Source: Microvirga soli (lineage in GTDB: Bacteria; Pseudomonadota; Alphaproteobacteria; Rhizobiales; Beijerinckiaceae). From it: 64,000 nt of DNA. How positions within the stretch are numbered: position 1 is the first letter of the stretch; every line of letters begins with the position of its first letter. This document shows positions 62,299 through 64,000 of this stretch, one piece after another. The stretch spans positions 62,001-126,000 of the forward strand of contig NZ_JAERQE010000001.1 in the NCBI RefSeq assembly GCF_016734765.1, written 5' to 3'. The position numbers were made by a program, and so were the translations under genes. Under the pieces are notes generated by a model. The model had not been told where the DNA came from. It made no database searches and saw only the letters and a list, made by a program, of their open reading frames with translations.

Positions 62299-63521
62299 AT
62301 CCGCTTCGGCTTCATGGTCCTGAAACTCAAGGTCAGGGCCACACAGGCACAGACGAAGATGGCGCTCACCATCGACACGGACGTACCGTTGTAGAGGGCG
62401 CTGACCAGCGCAATGACGGCAGCACCCGTGCTGAGCTGGAGAGTGCCCATGAGCGCCGAGGCTGTGCCGGCGATAGGGCCGTGCTCCTCGAGGGCCAGCA
62501 CCGCCGTAGAAGGAATGACGAAGCCCAGGCAGCCGAAGGACAGGAACAGGAGACCCCACAGGACGAACGCATTGTCGACGCCGAGAAGCGTCAGCACGAA
62601 CAGCAGCGTCACCGGAACGGAGAAACAGGAAATCGCGAACCGCACCACCCGTTCGGCGCCGAAGCGGCGCATGAACGTGCTGTTGAACTGGGCGCTGCCG
62701 ATGAACGCGATGGCGTTCGACGCAAAGATCATGCTGTAGGCAGACGGCGTCATGCCAAAATGCTCGATGAAGATGACGGACGAACCGGCGAGATAGGCGA
62801 AGAAGCTCGCCTGGCTGAACCCGCCGATGAAGGCAAGGCCGAGAAAGCGTCGGTCTTTTAAGAGAGCACCATAGGTTCTGAAAGCCTGTCCGATGCCTCC
62901 CCTGCCCTGATCCTGCTTGTGTGTCTCGGGCAGAAGGAAGAGCACGACGGCAAGACCGCCGATGCCGATGAGCGCGATGGCCCAGAAAATCACGCGCCAG
63001 CTGAAGAACGCCGTCAGGGCGCTTCCGGCCAGAGGCGCGAGAATCGGGGAGACGCTGAAGACCAGCATGCTAGTGGCCATCAGGCGGGCCGCCTCATGGC
63101 CGGTATGCAGATCGCGAATGATCGCCCGGGGGATCACCATGGCCGCGCACGAGCCGACGCCCTGCAGGAAGCGGAAGGCGATCAGCGTCTCGACATTCGG
63201 GGCGAAGCTGCAGCCGATGCTCGCCAGCGCGAATAGTCCAAGTCCGGCGTAAAGCGGCGGCTTGCGCCCGAACCGATCCGAGAGCGGCCCATAGGCGATC
63301 TGGCAAATGGCAACCGCCAGGAAGAAGCTCATCAGGCTCATCTGTACGCCGCTCACATCAACCTGAAGCTCCCGGGCAATCGCCGGAAAGGCGGGCAGGT
63401 ACATGTCGATGGCAAACGGCCCGACGGCGGAGAGCATCCCGAGAATGAGCGCGTTGCGCAAAAAGGCGGACTTCATCGAAAAGGCTTTCTTCAAACCGGC
63501 CCATGGCCAGGACCGAGACAT
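62289..63521 (-). CDS. Bcr/CflA-type MFS efflux transporter (second)
   Basis: 410 residues, 12 membrane helices, DHA1 drug-proton antiporter. The marks are GMLSAVGPFAIDMYLPAFPAIARELQ and the loop motif YGPLSDRFGRKPPLYAG, with PRAIIRDLHTGHEAARLM after helix 4. It is a diverged paralogue of the exporter at 4148-5365. Start at 63521 (MSRSWPW) is uncertain; ATG 63476 (MKSAFLRN) gives the more usual short N-terminus. Substrate unknown. Confidence 0.85.
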   Translation of the reverse strand: MSRSWPWAGLKKAFSMKSAFLRNALILGMLSAVGPFAIDMYLPAFPAIARELQVDVSGVQMSLMSFFLAVAICQIAYGPLSDRFGRKPPLYAGLGLFALASIGCSFAPNVETLIAFRFLQGVGSCAAMVIPRAIIRDLHTGHEAARLMATSMLVFSVSPILAPLAGSALTAFFSWRVIFWAIALIGIGGLAVVLFLLPETHKQDQGRGGIGQAFRTYGALLKDRRFLGLAFIGGFSQASFFAYLAGSSVIFIEHFGMTPSAYSMIFASNAIAFIGSAQFNSTFMRRFGAERVVRFAISCFSVPVTLLFVLTLLGVDNAFVLWGLLFLSFGCLGFVIPSTAVLALEEHGPIAGTASALMGTLQLSTGAAVIALVSALYNGTSVSMVSAIFVCACVALTLSFRTMKPKRIYP

Positions 63522-63882
63522 TGGCCTACCCGCTTCGGCGGAAGGGCTCAGCAATATCATCAGGAGATCCGGGAGGCGCCCGGAGCTGATCGTTCCTGAG
63601 GGCGATGGGCCGTTTGTATGCCGTCCAATGGGCAGGTCAAGGCGAAGCCTCTACCGAGGCCGGATTATAGTCCGCGTCCCCGAAGATGCTTACTCTTCGT
63701 TAACCATGAATGGTCATAGCTGGTTAAACATCCAGCCGAATGGGCCTTCCGCTCCGGGGTTCGCCCCTGGAGCCGAACCTGCCTCGGCTGGTCGGCTGGC
63801 CACCAGAGGTTCCGCGTTCCGCATGATTGCTTCGATGCCTGGGAATCAGATGCACTTCGGCGCTGCAGCGTCCGAGGCCTGC
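63522..63882. other. Intergenic region before the last gene
   Basis: About 360 bp between the divergent MFS exporter and the lipoprotein. An in-frame ATG at 63823 could extend the lipoprotein by 20 residues. A GTTAACCATGAATGGTCATAGC-like AT-rich stretch near 63698-63727 may carry the promoter. No other gene or RNA seen. Confidence 0.4.
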
Positions 63883-64000
63883 ATGACCTGTGGCCATCGG
63901 CGCCCGGGAGGCCTTGGCCGGTTCCTGAAGTTGCTCACCGCCGCAGCCGCTCTGATGAGCCTTGCCGCGTGCGCAGGCCGCTCCGATCTCGACTATGCGA
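63883..64000 (+). CDS. Lipoprotein, N-terminal fragment
   Basis: The last 118 bases begin a gene running off the right edge. From ATG 63883 it reads MTCGHRRPGGLGRFLK, then a hydrophobic stretch and the lipobox LAAC, followed by AGRSDLDYA. This is a type II signal peptide, so the product should be anchored to a membrane by its lipidated cysteine. An upstream in-frame ATG at 63823 is possible. The mature domain is not present, so the family cannot be named. Confidence 0.6.
   Translation, partial: MTCGHRRPGGLGRFLKLLTAAAALMSLAACAGRSDLDYA

Overview
The window is high-GC, gene-dense DNA, probably from a Hyphomicrobiales (Rhizobiales) alphaproteobacterium, perhaps a Methylobacteriaceae/Microvirga-like soil or plant-associated organism. 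This placement rests on gene content: HWE-family histidine kinase, TRAP and Bug-type transport, a KduI/KduD/KdgF pectin cluster, EcfG-like promoter motifs and paired Fur-family regulators. It is inference, because no rRNA or marker gene is present. I found no tRNA, rRNA, CRISPR array, insertion sequence or prophage.

Layout. 0-4 kb: the end of a chemosensory operon (soluble double-tip MCP, triple-CheW protein, CheB cut by the left edge). 4-9 kb: a Bcr/CflA MFS exporter, a small membrane protein, a PRC-barrel protein and an HWE sensor kinase. 9-16 kb: a uronate/pectin catabolic block, with a GntR regulator divergent from dctP-dctQ-dctM-kduI-kduD-kdgF and a hydroxypyruvate-isomerase-like gene. 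17-32 kb: a type I secretion operon of two ABC half-transporters, an HlyD-type adaptor and a 3182-residue repeat protein, with a divergent LysR gene. 33-38 kb: small proteins, a NarL-type regulator with an atypical receiver, and a CHASE4-GGDEF-EAL protein. 38-45 kb: DoxX, a DUF1194-like protein, a Bug/TctC binding protein, phosphoglucomutase, a VOC protein and stress-type small proteins. 44.5-52 kb: a LacI-controlled ribose-type sugar ABC transporter with an isomerase and a Gfo/Idh/MocA dehydrogenase. 52-58 kb: two Fur-family regulators and a TetR-controlled RND efflux pair. 58-62 kb: a glutarate-type operon (CaiB/BaiF CoA-transferase, DapB-like protein, glutaryl-CoA dehydrogenase) with a divergent LysR. 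62-64 kb: a second Bcr/CflA exporter and the start of a lipoprotein.

Most notable observation: a ~95-nt leader occurs twice, upstream of the type I secretion operon (32139-32232) and upstream of the GGDEF-EAL gene (37696-37791), in the same orientation. The two copies share sequence blocks and the same four-helix fold, with compensatory base changes in two helices. This suggests an unrecognised cis-regulatory RNA linking a giant surface protein to a c-di-GMP enzyme. The secretion operon is itself unusual. Both ABC subunits have LPR-type signature motifs instead of LSGGQ, one subunit is also changed in Walker A, Q-loop and catalytic glutamate, and the substrate carries about 24 Ig/cadherin-like repeats without visible RTX nonapeptides.
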